Shown here: positions 1 through 46,344 of the stretch, piece after piece
Layout of the letters: each line of letters starts with the position of its first letter
How positions within the stretch are numbered: the stretch's first letter is position 1
Assembly (NCBI GenBank): GCA_934045905.1
Contig: OW203763.1
Span: forward strand, 40,516,724 to 40,580,723
Direction of reading: 5' to 3'
Length of the DNA stretch: 64,000 nt
DNA from: Leuctra nigra
Lineage: Eukaryota > Arthropoda > Insecta > Plecoptera > Leuctridae
Notes under the pieces: generated by a model
Databases searched by the model: none
Told to the model about the DNA's origin: nothing
What the model saw: only the letters and a program-made list of their open reading frames with translations
Program-made: the position numbers and the translations under genes

Positions 1-25
1 AAAAATAAAACAATTGGGAGATTAT

Positions 26-808
26 TAGGGTTGGGATTCGATTTGAATTGCTAAATCGATGTCAAACTGAAAATTTCGACATCAAATCGAAATAATTTTG
101 ACATCGTAATAATGGGCCACATCGAAATAATTGCGGCGAAATTTGGCAACACTGCAGTTGCGCCTGACCAAGGCCATGTTCCTAGCGCGAGAGATGTCCC
201 TCTCAACCCCCCTCGCGGCAACAAATTACGAGGAAATGATTGAAATGAAGAAAAATTTTCATTTAAAATAAACTACAAGCATTTATTTATGTAAAAGGGA
301 ACAATAAATGAAAAAAAATTGTCGCAAATCCAGTTGGAAATTCATGGTTTTACCTATAAGACTTGTTGCCGGAATATATCCCATGAATCATAACATTGTC
401 TGCATTCAACATCCTTGAGCAATGTTGCCCTAATGTTCACTTAAAATAAATACGAACACTTTCCACAATTCACTTCGTCTCCACGGCGGGATTATATTTT
501 TTTGCGTGGAAACATTCTTTGACGAGAGAATAAAAACAACACGGGCTGAAATGGCAAGAGACAACTGACCAACATACCCTCAACAGCACATGCGGTATGC
601 AGGAAGGGCGGAAGGGCCACTCAGCTGATCTAGAGAGGCACGTTGCACTGTTGCCAGCTCTACAATACTGTGCGTAAATTCTCAGATATTTTTAAACGAT
701 GTCAAACGATTATTTGATTAAACAATTCAAATCGATGTCGAATCGAAACTCAATATTTCATTTGACATCGATGTCAAATCGAAAAATCGATGTCAAGTCC
801 CAACCCTA
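26..808. mobile_element. hAT-like MITE, family A, copy 1
   Basis: The terminal inverted repeats begin TAGGGTTGGGA and the element is flanked by the 8-bp direct repeat GAGATTAT (18-25 and 809-816). The subterminal regions are rich in ATCGATGTCAAA motifs. It has no transposase ORF. It lies in the last visible SRPK intron. It is an uninterrupted relative of the element at 5624-7066. Confidence 0.85.
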
Positions 809-901
809 GAGATTATTGAAACTGGAGAACATCCGGATGAAGACAAGTTTAACATGCAGTTTGTGGAAGTGAATTATTTATCTAGAATGAGATTCCAATA
901 A

Positions 902-1284
902 GAGGGCTTGGTAGTGAGCGTGGCCTTGACGAGTTTTTTAATCGATTTTTATCAATATCTTTTTCCAGTGTAATTGTTAACAAAATAGGGCTATGGACGT
1001 GAATTCAGAACAGTTCAATGAAAATAATTTCATAGTTTGGAATAAGCTATTAGTTTTATTGTGTCCAACAGGTGTTTAGAACCCGAAAATTACTAAATTT
1101 TCGGGTTCTAAACACCTGTAGGACAAAGTAAAGCAAATAAACCATTCCAAGCTATGGAATTATTTTCATTGAACTGTTCTGAATTCACTTCCATAGCCCT
1201 ATTTTGTTAACAATTACACTGGAAAAAGATATTGATAAAAATCGATTTAAAAACTCTTCAAGGTCAAACTCACTACCCAGCCGT
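902..1284. repeat. hairpin (foldback) MITE of about 380 bp
   Basis: Two arms of about 190 bp are inverted copies with the centre near 1096 (AACCCGAAAATTACTAAATT... folding on itself). The ends read GGCTTGGTAGTGAG and, on the other strand, GGCTGGGTAGTGAG. No target duplication was identified. It directly abuts the larger foldback element on its right. Confidence 0.75.
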
Positions 1285-1415
1285 CTTAAGCCTGAATTAC
1301 ACTAGACAATTCATTTTTGCTTTATTGCAACACTTTATGATGTCAAATACCTATAACATGTTCTAAATGGGTCATTTCGCCTCAGAACAACCAACGAATT
1401 TTCATGACCCCTTTC

Positions 1416-1918
1416 TAGTGATGTAATATTCCCGGGAATTTATTTTTTCGGGAATATTCCCGGGATGAGTAAACATTAAGAAAAAACATTATTAAAGCAT
1501 GTTTATGTTTATAGATGTCATAAGACAGGGGTTGGCAACCTGCGGCTCCTTGGTGGGTTTTGATTGGCTCTTTATAATTTAAATAACGATCTGGAATCGA
1601 AATATTTTCGTCAAAATAGCAGAATAAACTAGTACTTCAATTGATTATTTTTGGTGTATTATATTTGATTACCTGCTGCGGCTCGCAATATTATCTAATT
1701 TATAAATTTTTCGGAAATTGGCTCAGTCACCAAAAAATGTTACCGACCCCTGTCATAAGATAACAAGAAAATTAATGACAAAATAGAGAATACTAAGAGG
1801 TAATGACATACCACAAAATAAGAACATTATACATTTTAATTTATAATGAAAAAGTAAATTCCCGATTTGGGGAATATTCCCCAAATTTGCTCGGGAATAT
1901 ACCCGCTGGGCATCACTA
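1416..1918. mobile_element. hAT-like MITE nested in the foldback left arm
   Basis: The ends are TAGTGATG and CATCACTA, with 8-bp direct repeats CCCCTTTC (1408-1415, 1919-1926). Subterminal GGGAATATTCCCGGG-type palindromes lie at each end. The foldback right arm reads straight through the same site (near 4172), confirming insertion into the left arm. It contains a second, inner element at 1526-1752. Confidence 0.88.
1526..1752. mobile_element. hAT-like MITE (CAGGGGTTGGCAACC family), copy 1, doubly nested
   Basis: The TIR CAGGGGTTGGCAACCTGCGG is paired with TTACCGACCCCTG, and there is an exact 8-bp target duplication TCATAAGA (1518-1525, 1753-1760). It sits inside the element at 1416-1918. A second copy lies at 8375-8695. 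Confidence 0.9.
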
Positions 1919-4375
1919 CCCCTTTCGATTATGATCAAACTTGGTGAAGTTGTCGTTAAAAGCAAAAAATGATACACATATTTTTTTGTTTGGTCAATTT
2001 TGTCCCCCTTCTGGTACTTTCACCCCTTCGAAAATCTCACTTTTTAAGAAACCCTTATATACATAATTGCATGTAACTTTGGACCTGTTTGAGATATTTT
2101 AGTGATCTTTTCTAACATTTGTACACAAATGTAAGTAGTTTCATAATACGCAATGATAAATATAATTATTTTTTAAATCAGGGGTGACCAAACCAAATTT
2201 TGACTTTAAATGGGCCCCCCCAAAAAAAGACATTTTTTAAAATTCTGAAAAAAATATATCTTGTTTATCGTTATTATGTTAACATTCCCTGAAATTTCCA
2301 GAGTGTTAAAATGTTTTGTTATTTTTTTATGCATTTAAGTTCACCGTCGTATTTTGGAAGATCATAAAATTTCACTCTCCGTGTGGTATTATGATATTAG
2401 GTGTGCTTCAATTATTGATTAAAATGAATCAGTGTTAGAATAATGACACAATTCTATATTGATTTTGTCAGTTACGCGATATTTTTAAATAGGGGTGACC
2501 AATCGGGAATGGTATTACAGCAATTTAATATCCACTGATGCAGTCTTAAATTTTTAGATTATGCGCTATTTCTCAGTACATTTTGGTGTTCGCAATCGCC
2601 AACGATTGTATAGATGTTCTTTGTTTGTCAATTTTAATTGAGAGTTCAATGAAATATATGCAATGAGATGATTATATATTTTTATATACATAATTTTACT
2701 GTGATAATAATTGGTAAATTTTTTGGTTGACGCTAGTAAAAGCCCCGTAACCTCGCCAAGGTCTCAACAATTGTATGGGGTCTTTTTTTTATTGTGGAAA
2801 GGTTAAAACCACAGACTGACATGTGAGAGAAAAGGGATCACTTCGCGACTTTAACGATTTCATCTTTAGATTGAGCGGCATATGAATTGATTTTGGTGGA
2901 GACAATGGAAACTGAGACAGGAATGAAGCAATGAAGTTTCTGAGTTCCAGTGATGGTGCGTGAACTCAGAAACCTTTCATTCAGGAGTCTTGCCTCGGCT
3001 GCGTGGTCTTCTTCCTTGCCCACTCATAGTCATGAGTGGGCAAGGTCGAACATTGAAGCCGTCGACTTCACTTTCTGCACGGAAGAAGACCACGCAGCCG
3101 AGGCAAGACTCCTGAATGAAAGGTTTCTGAGTTCACGCACCATCACTGGAACTCAGAAACGTCATTGCTTCATTCCTGTCTCAGTTTCCATTGTCTCCAC
3201 CATAATCAATTCATATGCCGCTCAATCTAAAGATGAAATCGTTAAAGTCGCGAAGTGATCCCTTTTCTCTCACATGTCAGTCTGTGGTTTTAACCTTTCC
3301 ACAATAAAAAAAAGACCCCATACAATTGTTGAGACCTTGGCGAGGTTACGGGGCTTTTACTAGCGTCAACCAAAAAATTTACCAATTATTATCACAGTAA
3401 AATTATGTATATAAAAATATATAATCATCTCATTGCATATATTTCATTGAACTCTCAATTAAAATTGACAAACAAAGAACATCTATACAATCGTTGGCGA
3501 TTGCGAACACCAAAATGTACTGAGAAATAGCGCATAATCTAAAAATTAAGACTGCATCAGTGGATATTAAATTGCTGTAATACCATTCCCGATTGGTCAC
3601 CCCTATTTAAAAATATCGCGTAACTGACAAAATCAATATAGAATTGTGTCATTATTCTAACACTGATTCATTTTAATCAATAATTGAAGCACACCTAATA
3701 TCATAATACCACACGGAGAGTGAAATTTTATGATCTTCCAAAATACGACGGTGAACTTTAATGCATAAAAAAATAACAAAACATTTTACCACTCTGAAAA
3801 TTTCAGGGAATGTTAACATAATAATGATAAACAAGACATAATTTTTTCAGAATTTTAAAAAATGTCTTTGTTTGGAGGGGCCCATTTTAAGTCAAAATTT
3901 GGTTTGGTCACCCCTGATTTAAAAAAAAATTATATTTAATATTGCGTATTATGAAACTACTTACATTTGTGTACAAATTTAAAAAAAGATCACTAAAATA
4001 TCTCAAACAGGTCCAAAGTTACAAGCAGTTATGTATAAGGGTTTCTTAAAAAGTGAGATTTTCGAAGGGGTGAAAGTACCAGAAGGGGGCCAAAATTGAC
4101 CAAACAAAAAAATGCGTGTCTCATTATTTGCTTTTAACAACAACTTCACAAAGTTTGATCAAAATCGGAAGGGGTCATGGAAATTTTCGAGATTTTTTGG
4201 TGGTTCTGAGGTGGAATTACCCAAATGGAATGACTTGAGTTGAAAGTTTAGCTGAAGTAGTTGCTTAGTGTAAACTGTAAATGAAGATTGTGTAAAAAAG
4301 TTACAAATCACAGAAGTTGAATCTTGTGTACTCTGGCTTGAGGTATGCATGCGCTGCCCCGGTCAGAGGACCTAC

Positions 4376-38067
<33,692 letters not shown>

Positions 38068-39060
38068 TTTATTGATAGAAAATAAACCGAATATACAAGT
38101 TCAAAAGGAAAAACTTAGCGTTATTTACATATGTTCGCTTTAATGAATTAAAATTACAAGAGAACCTTCATTTTACACAAACATTTTAGACAACTAAAAC
38201 TCCGTGATGGTGTGGTCGTAAAAAACAACGTTCCAAATCCAAAGCAAGAATAATAATCTCGAACTAAATCGTTGAGAATCGATAGATATCGATTATCGAA
38301 ACACGCTTCGAGTTTTCAAAAATTAATAATGAAGATTAGTTATTACTATTACAGCTTTATTATGGGGCAAATATTCTTCTTAAAATTAGAAAATAATTTT
38401 GGTTATTTAAATATTGTGAAAGTGTCATGGATAGAACAAAATAATAATTATATTTTGGTCACATGTTGCTTGGACGGCAACGGCATGGGCAATTGGGGAA
38501 ACTACGTTTACCCGAGATGGGTTACCAAGATGGCGGCTCAGTTTTAGTGTTATTTTCTCATATAAAATGTTTCTCCTTGCTTTAATTCGTAGTTTTAATG
38601 TTTATGAATTGCTAATATATATAAATATATACTTATCAATTCATAGAACAGGTTAAATGCGGTCATAAGTTGCTAGAATGCAGACTTTGACAGCTGATGA
38701 GCCAGAGTATGAATTTACCTTGTATTATGACGTTTTGTAGTTTTATCCAGCAATGAGTTATTTTTAAATAATTACCCGAACATTGTTTTAGCCAGGGAAG
38801 TGATAATTTTCCTAATCTAAAGCACTACGAAGTTACAATCTAATATTAAAGTCGTTTCTGATAGGTAACCCATTTCGGCCTAAAGTCACACTAGGGCAAT
38901 TGGAACTCGTGCTGCCATCTAGTGACAATGTGTAAAAACCCATTGTAAAAACCACGAGCGTCTGTTGATAGAGTTCATCGCGTGCGCGCGCACCTTCTAT
39001 ACTTGGATCGGCCATTTGGGGGGTTATGTACACTAAAAGCGGTGAGAAATGTCAGCGTCA
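38068..39060. other. SRPK 5' flank and candidate promoter region
   Basis: Sequence upstream of the SRPK ATG. No TATA box or start site can be assigned with confidence. The plus-strand ORF at 38272-38547 has no recognisable features. Confidence 0.4.
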
Positions 39061-39064
39061 CTGT

Positions 39065-39125
39065 AGCGCCGTGGAAAGACGCGTGCTGGTATGCGATGGT
39101 CCCGGGTTTGGTTCCCGCTAGGATC
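39065..39125 (+). repeat. possible tRNA-like SINE head
   Basis: TGTAGCGCCGTGGAAAGACG resembles an A box and CCCGGGTTTGGTTCCC a B box. The spacing is tRNA-like, but the element body was not recognised. Confidence 0.35.
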
Positions 39126-39414
39126 GTTTTTTTTTATTTTGAATTCCCGCATGTTTGAGTTTGCCCACCCATAGAGTTATTTTTTTAAGGTTGCCCAGCA
39201 TTAATTTTTGCCAGAAAAGTTAAATTACCTGTGGAAATAACTTGCACCTTCATCCTCGCACGGTCTGTGGGTGGGGCTTGTATGCCCTCGGCCAATCACG
39301 GCATTGATGAACTCTACGATTAGACGTTCGTTAAAAACCCTGTACTTAGTCTTGTGCTCGGGCTGTGGCCAATGCATATTAATAAGAATAAAAATCTACA
39401 GAAAACTGAAAATA

Positions 39415-40394
39415 CCGGGTGCCCCAAAAAAATGTCCAATGAGCGAGACACCGCTGTGAATAAAATACTGCAGATATAAGTCCGAAAATGTAATATGTTA
39501 TAACAAACATACCAATGTCTGATGTGTGAAAGTTTCAAAAACATTTCTTTTGTAGGAAAAAAGTACCAGCTGTTCGAATTTGGTTGTCGAAAAAACGATT
39601 ATACGGAGCTCAAAGAGCGGGCATTCAGAAAAAGTCCAATGGCATGGTTACCTTTATTTTCAACACTACTGATGATATCAGGCTGAAAATTTCAAAAATT
39701 ATTAGAAACATATGACTATCTATTCAATTCAATTCAATTCAATTCAATTTATTGGTCTTCTTACAATTTGTATATGTATACCTATTGTATACAAATTTCA
39801 ATACATTTGAATCAGTGGAACGAAAGTTATGGTATCTTGAAGTTGAGCTTAAAAAGAGAAAATACGGGAGATAATTTCACTTCTAAAATTAACATGTGAA
39901 TTAAAACTTGAAAAATTATCTCTAGTGTATTCTGCTTTTTGAGAGCAAATTCTAGATAACATAACTTTCGTTACATTAATTCAAATGAATTGAAATTTTT
40001 ACACAATCAATAGAAATATATTTGGAATAACATATTAAATTTACAGCTGTATATCATCAGCAGTTTTGAGTAAACAGCGTCCCGGCCTTTGGACATTTTC
40101 TGGATGCATGATTTTTGAGCTCCATATAATCGATTTTTCGACAACGAAATTGGAACAGCGGTAACTGTTTTCCTATAAAAGCTTTGATGTTAAAACTTTC
40201 ACATATAATACCTTAGTATGTTTTGTATAACATATTAAATCTACAGCTGTATATCATCAGCAGTTTTGAGTAAACAGCGTCCCGGCCTTTGGACATTTTC
40301 TGGACGCATGATTGGTGTAATTATCAGGACGATATGTGCAGTAGTTTCGTCACAGTGATGTCTCGCCCGCTGGACGTTTTTTTGGGCCACCCGG
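39415..40394. mobile_element. Tc1/mariner-like non-autonomous element, about 980 bp
   Basis: The TIR CCGGGTGCCCCAAAAAAATG pairs with CGTTTTTTTGGGCCACCCGG, flanked by TA on each side. The interior is partly palindromic (a segment with CGATTATACGGAGCTCAAAG is mirrored near 40120) and holds a direct duplication of about 90 bp (40026 and 40226). A TTCAA microsatellite lies at 39722-39755. Confidence 0.8.
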
Positions 40395-42659
40395 TATTTT
40401 AACTTTGAACAGCTTTTATGCCTGAAAAGTCCACAGTGGCAATGATATAGAATTCAGATTTAACGCGGTTCGCTAAGAAAGAGGACTTTTTACAACTTTG
40501 AACCTATCATCCTAGTTTGAACGCATGCCGCATTTATTTAGATTGTATTCCGCATTATTCTCTAGTGGTACTCATATATTAGTATCTTTGAGTGGTACCT
40601 ACCCACCTACAGAAGGCCTACAGTCTACAGACCAATATTATTGTGTCCGCAAGTTCCAACACCAAACAAACACATCCACCCACGTTTCAGTTTTTTCCGT
40701 CAGGAAGAAATGAATTCTTCCAAAAAATATGCAAATTTCCCTCTTTTGTGTAGACATTTTATTTAAACCTTAGTAAGGTAAAATAATTATTAATTTTATT
40801 TCATCTACGAGAAATTTCCGAATTCACCGCAGTTATCCGAAGAGAAACATTTTACAGTTTTTAGTGTAGAAAAATGTGAAACTACAACCTGAATAATGAA
40901 TTCTGAGGATGAATTCTCAGCCTCCTCAAAGACATGAGAAATAAATGTAGAGTAAATATACTATTTTGAATGCAATCTAGTTTCGTACCATTATTATACT
41001 TCAAAACAATCACATACAATCGTAGTTTGCAATTATTTAAATGAATTTTTTTGGTATAAATGTTTAAAAATATGTTTCTTATATTATTTTTGGAAAATAT
41101 GCGTAATGCATCTCATATAAGTGCTTAGAAAGACGTGCGTGAAGTTGGCACCCCCCATGAAAGCAATCGATTTGAAATTCTCCAGAATTTTCACTGTCCT
41201 CTAGGTCGTAAACGGCATGACTGGTTGTTGTCGCGTGATGTATATGTTGTCAGGTTAATAGCTCAAAATTAAGACATTTCACAATAATGAGAGATTTTCC
41301 ATTGTTGAGATCCAGTAGGCCGAAAATGCCATGTTGTTGCTTACAGTAAAAGTAGTTGGTCTGCTCCTCAGTTTATATAGGCATTTACGGTATGTTGAGT
41401 GACTGTGAGTGTACGTACGGTACGACTTGGCTGAGTGGAGCGACCGCTCCACTAGATTTATATAACCAAATCCTCAGGTGAAAACTCTTTATTCAAACTA
41501 AATATTGCACAATAATTAAAACTTGCCAACTTCTGTAACTAAGGCAAGGAAATTAAATGAAAACACAATCGAGATATTTTTAATTTATATGCCATTTCTT
41601 TATTAAAAAGTTTACAAATAGCATTACCTCTACAACATTTCATTTTATCACATAGCCACTCTACAGCATATGCTCAGTTACAAATCAATACTCCAGCTGG
41701 CACAGAAGTGATAAGCAAGGAGTATTGAGTGACCTTACAAACCTTTCATTCTTAGTACGTAATAATGATATAAAAATCTTTGTTGCTCTTACTACTCTAC
41801 AATTATAAATGCCAAAAAGGCAAAAAAAAACAATTTCTGTAACACACAATAAAATATAACTAATACAGTGAAAGGGCAGACATAAGCGGTTGACTGTTTC
41901 CACTACTGCTGAAATATAATTGTCCATTCTTGCTTTTTAAACTATTTAATAACTAGTAATAATACGTATCTACATTCAAATGAGTAAAATTATTTAGTAG
42001 ATTGTGTGTCATATAATAATGTAGCTTGACTATACTTTAATGTGGGGTGGACATGATTCTGCACAGACATCTGTCATTTACAGAAGGACTGAGCTGATAA
42101 AATGGGACATGAAGACATATGGAAAGCAATGTCAGGTAATAGCACCTACAATGTTAACAACGAGAAATACTGACAGGACCAAAATAATAAGACACAGTCC
42201 AATAATTTGACATCGATTATAGGTATAGTATAGACAGGTAATCCCAAAAGAAATGGTGTACCATACAACCATCTTCATAATAAAAATGGAAAGATTAAAG
42301 AAAATTACATAGGTATTTTATTTTACGAGTTAGTTCAGAGAAATCTTGGGTATCTCCAACCTTTATGAAAAAATACAGTAACAATAAAAGTGAACAATCG
42401 GTGACATCCCAACATAAGTGTTTTGCTTGGACCGTCTTCATGGAACAGGTCGTTAAGTCATATCATTTGAATATCTTTAGAACAAACCTACGAATACGAT
42501 TAACAATGAACAACTCAACAGATCCTCTGACAACACAAATATTCTTGGCATCAATATTACATTCGGTAAAAAATATCCCAATTCAGCAAAAAATAAACAA
42601 GGAATGTAAAATTTTACAATTTGTCAAGTTTTTAATCTCTTCTTTCACTATTTTTTGTA

Positions 42660-42770
42660 ATAGACAACATCATAAACTATCAGAGCTCTCTGGCGGGAGA
42701 AATATCGGCGCGCATTGCCTATCGGGTACCTGGTTCAATCCAACCTGCAGTCTCTACGCGTAGTCTGTAT
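42660..42770 (+). repeat. possible tRNA-like SINE head
   Basis: CTCTGGCGGGAGAAATATCG and the B-box-like CTGGTTCAATCCAACC lie about 35 bp apart. Weak. Confidence 0.25.
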
Positions 42771-43076
42771 ACATCTCATATGATTAGGTATAAATTCAAG
42801 TCTGTACGACATTTTATAAATGAAAACTATTTGAACAACTTGTTCTTAAATGTAAACAAATCCAATAATTACGAATAAAATATAATATCGGGACATTTCC
42901 ACGTAAATTAATGAGATAATGGTGAATTTCCTTTTGAATGACGCTCCTCAGCCAATGAGAGGCGAGCATTCTGCTCTGGAGCTGAAGACTGTAGGTTAGT
43001 CACGCCCCAAATGCACCGCCATATTATGGTTTCCGCGCATGCGAAGTAGGTTTGTGATGTTGTCTATTAGTACATA

Positions 43077-44155
43077 CAGTGGAACCTCTATAATACGTTT
43101 CTCAATATTGCGTTTTTCGCGTTAATACACTTTTTTTCATGGTCCTGGCATTCTCCCATAAGAGCCAATGTTAAATTATTTCATTAGTACGTTTCTCAAT
43201 AACACGTTTTTCTCGTTAATGCGTTCATAAATTTAGTCCATTGAAGTAAATAACTAAGATTAGTACGTTTTTGCGTCGCCAATTATTTAAAAAAAATATC
43301 GCGGCAAGAGCTAATGTTTTTACATTGTGCAGTAGCGGCTCGAACAAGGAATGTGGGTGGGGGAAACTGGTCGACCTTGAGTAAGGGGGAAGCAATGCAG
43401 CCACTTGTTCTCTGCCTGCCTGCCATGGGTTAATGACCTGTTTGCAGCCCTTAGTTTTGTGTGAGCTTATTTTGCAGTTTTATTATGATCTGATCATCAT
43501 CAATTACCATTCCACGGTCTTCGTGCTGCCACGTTCCCGGGAGGTCGTGGTTAGCGTGGAGATTCATCGCCATTGAACCACAATGTGCTCAGACAGCTAG
43601 TTATTATTACTTACCGAAATCTATTAGCATCGGCTAAAATATTAGTCTTTTAGTGCAACTCTAATTTTAACTAATCCATCACATGTATTATCTACCATCT
43701 AATTCTAATTGAATGGTCGTATTGAGTGAAATTCAAGATCAAATTGAAATCGAAACTGGCCGAAATACTTTTATTAAGTGGGGCCATCCAAACGAAACAA
43801 ACAAACAAACAATTACCATTCCATCCTCAGCTGTCAGTCCAGAACCCAACCCCTCCTCTCATGTCCCATGTTGTGTGAGGAATTCAATAGCTTATCTACT
43901 GTTAAGTGTCAAGTAATGGTGCTTGAAATATGCGAGATACATCTTTTTAATAAGTGGACATATGGATTTTTACAGATTTTTCAGGCTTTCTACAAGGATA
44001 TTAACTTGTATGCGGCAACCCCTAAATAATTTTTTTTAAACAAGTGATATTTTCGAAATCTGAGCACTTTTATATCAAGTTTAAATATTGCGTTTTTCGC
44101 GGTAATACGTTTTTTTCTCTGGTCCCTTGAAAAACGTACTAATGAGGTTCCACTG
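43077..44155. mobile_element. pogo/Tigger-like non-autonomous element, 1079 bp
   Basis: The TIR CAGTGGAACCTCTATAATAC pairs with TACTAATGAGGTTCCACTG, with a TA target duplication (43075-43076, 44156-44157). Subterminal GCGTTTTTCGCG motifs sit at each end. No transposase domain in the short ORFs. It lies in the p85 3' flank. Confidence 0.88.
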
Positions 44156-46061
44156 TAATTACGTATTTTATGAACTCTAGTACGGACCTGAAAGCACAAA
44201 CAGACTATTTTCATAGCAAACTTTCCATAAGTTTTATGAATAATTCATTCGAGCAGTCTATTAGAGGACACACTCTATCTTTATTCACATCACAAAGAAT
44301 TCTCCTCCATTTGCTTAGCATTCCTGCACAAGCCACAGATCTCTTGACATGCAACACATAACTGCCAACTTATTTGGCTGCACTCTGCTTCTGTACACTA
44401 CACAGACTGCATACAAACTAGACAAGTGTGAATGGAGGACAAAAGCGTGTGTACGAATTACTAATAAGTAATAGCACAAGTTAACATTTACTTTTCTTTA
44501 AATTGATAATGTATGTGAGTAAATTATAGTTTGCATCAGATAAATTTTAAAGAAAGTCTACCAATGCGAATTTCCTTGCATCAAACAAAAATTATATCCT
44601 TACACCCGGTTTTGCCAAAATCTTTGATCTGGTTTCCTTTTTAGTGTCATCAACAGAAAATATATGATTTTAACAATAGGTACCAATAAGGGCATTCTAT
44701 TTGAAGGTAGTATAAGTTTTGAATTAAACTAACTCTAAGCTCATGCTATTCATTGCAAAACGTTACTTCTCCATATATTTCCATTTGTAAGGATTGTTTG
44801 CAGGTACATAGGTAATGCAGAATTTGTCAAGATACTTTTGTTTGCACAAAACCTCATCTCAAATTTCATAAGTAGATACCTACAAGAAAGTGTATATAAA
44901 GAATATATAAAAAATACTAAATAGACAGCTACAGTGGAAATAAACACAACAAACTCAGGCACATGAAGCATAACTGATATAACAAATAGTAGGTAGAAAG
45001 CAACTAGAAAAATGAATATATAATAAGATGGCATAATAGTAGCGACTAATGTAAACATAATGTGTGTGCAGTAGAGTAACTACAACTTATTTCATCACTC
45101 TGCCTTAACAGTTGATAGCAAATTATGGCAAGGGATCCAAAAATTGTTACTTCATGAAGTACTCACAGTTTGAAGTTGAAATAATGACGGAAATTATTAC
45201 CTACAACATTCTTTTGCATACTTATAAAAGACTTGTAAAAGAAAATGGGTGGGTAAAAATATTATCAAACTTATTCCTTAAAATTTTGAATCCCTAAATA
45301 TGGCAGTTGAGAAAAAATACATCAATGTTTGTACCTCCATTAAATTGTGACCAAATTTTGGCCACATTGTAATTTCATTTTACACACACACGTTAAAGAG
45401 ATCAGTAAGAAGAGTTCCTAGCGACTGGGAAACTTAGCTTTAGCAGGTTTAGAAGGCGCTTGCAACGACGATAATAGCACTGGGGGGAAATCACACGTTT
45501 CCTACTGCTCCTCTGCCTTGTCGTAGCTGAGAAGATGTGAATCAAGTGTCGGAGAAAATCCCCTTCCAGAGTTTGTTCAAATCACAGCACATCAAACTAG
45601 CACTTCACAGAACAGGACTCGAGCTGTGGTGCTAGGTCACAATCATCAGTGCGGTCGAACATCCGCCAATAGTTCTCGGGACCTAACACAACCCAGCTTC
45701 AATACAAGTCTTCACGCATCATATGGCTTGGGCGACTACAATGTCTTGAAAAATAACACAAACTCGGGTTATATGTACTCTGCTTTCCCGAACCTAATCG
45801 GAGTATACTCACATGAACTTTAAAAATATATTTTGAGTAAAAACAAGCCAGATCAAAAATCGGTATTTTGGTAAAACAAATCGAAACAAACTACCTCGCT
45901 TTCACACTATTGCAAACATTTCAGCAGATTCAAAGATTATATTAAGTTTGCACGTCTAATAGAATATATTCATGAAAGCGAGATGGTCGCGATTGTTTCA
46001 CAAAACCCGCTATAACTCGTTATCTCTCACCGCATGCGATCACGTAGCCCCATGTGTTCTC

Positions 46062-46344
46062 TCACTTTGCTTGCGTCGGGGAGGTTATGACGTAGCCACC
46101 CGGAGGGGCCATCTGATCGGGCGAGGAACCACACCTCAGGACCCGGGCCTCGGCAGCTTGACACTGATCGCGGTAGATGGGAGTCTTCAGCGTCGTGTTC
46201 AACGAGTCGTTGTGCTCCTCCAGCGAGTTCTGAGCGTAATGGATCACCAACGCCTTCAGCGACTCGTAGATGTTGTACGGCTCGGCGAATCCGTACCCGC
46301 GTTCCGTCTCGTAGATGATGCAGTGGTTCATTGTGTCGTTGCAC
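46062..46344 (-). CDS. Pi3K21B: p85 exon H (end of cSH2, C-terminus and stop)
   Basis: Acceptor gcttgcag. It encodes [40 protein letters not shown] and [20 protein letters not shown], the rest of cSH2. A tail of about 30 residues follows, longer than in vertebrate p85, and ends in PTQAK and a stop. Phase 2 in completes the codon for Met717. Confidence 0.97.

Larger units (their letters stand above)
1285..4342. mobile_element. large foldback element (3 kb palindrome) in SRPK intron 10
   Basis: The sequence from about 1365 to 3022 is repeated inverted from about 3030 to 4230, with highly similar inner arms of about 1 kb. The outer ends (TTAAGCCTGAATTACAC and, inverted, TCAAGCCAGAGTACAC) look like related termini. 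The right arm has a 38-bp segment the left lacks (about 3042-3079). The left arm is interrupted by the nested element at 1416-1918. Short ORFs in both arms encode the same peptide (LLNERFLSSRTITGTQK), which I do not recognise. It starts about 33 bp beyond the SRPK exon 10 donor. Confidence 0.8.
41597..46061 (-). other. p85 3' flank, candidate long 3' UTR
   Basis: No coding signal is visible for 4.4 kb downstream of the p85 stop. A minus-strand AATAAA at 41599-41604 is one plausible polyadenylation signal; others exist nearer the stop (for example around 42317), so the true end is unknown. A pogo-like element occupies 43077-44155. Confidence 0.25.

Noticed and set aside
1..4300. SRPK exons for the activation segment and the rest of the C-lobe
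   Set aside because: No frame encodes the expected DLGNACW-like segment. The interval is filled by mobile elements, so these exons lie left of the window.
38272..38547. 91-residue plus-strand ORF upstream of SRPK
   Set aside because: AT-rich with no recognisable domain, and it lies where the SRPK promoter is expected.
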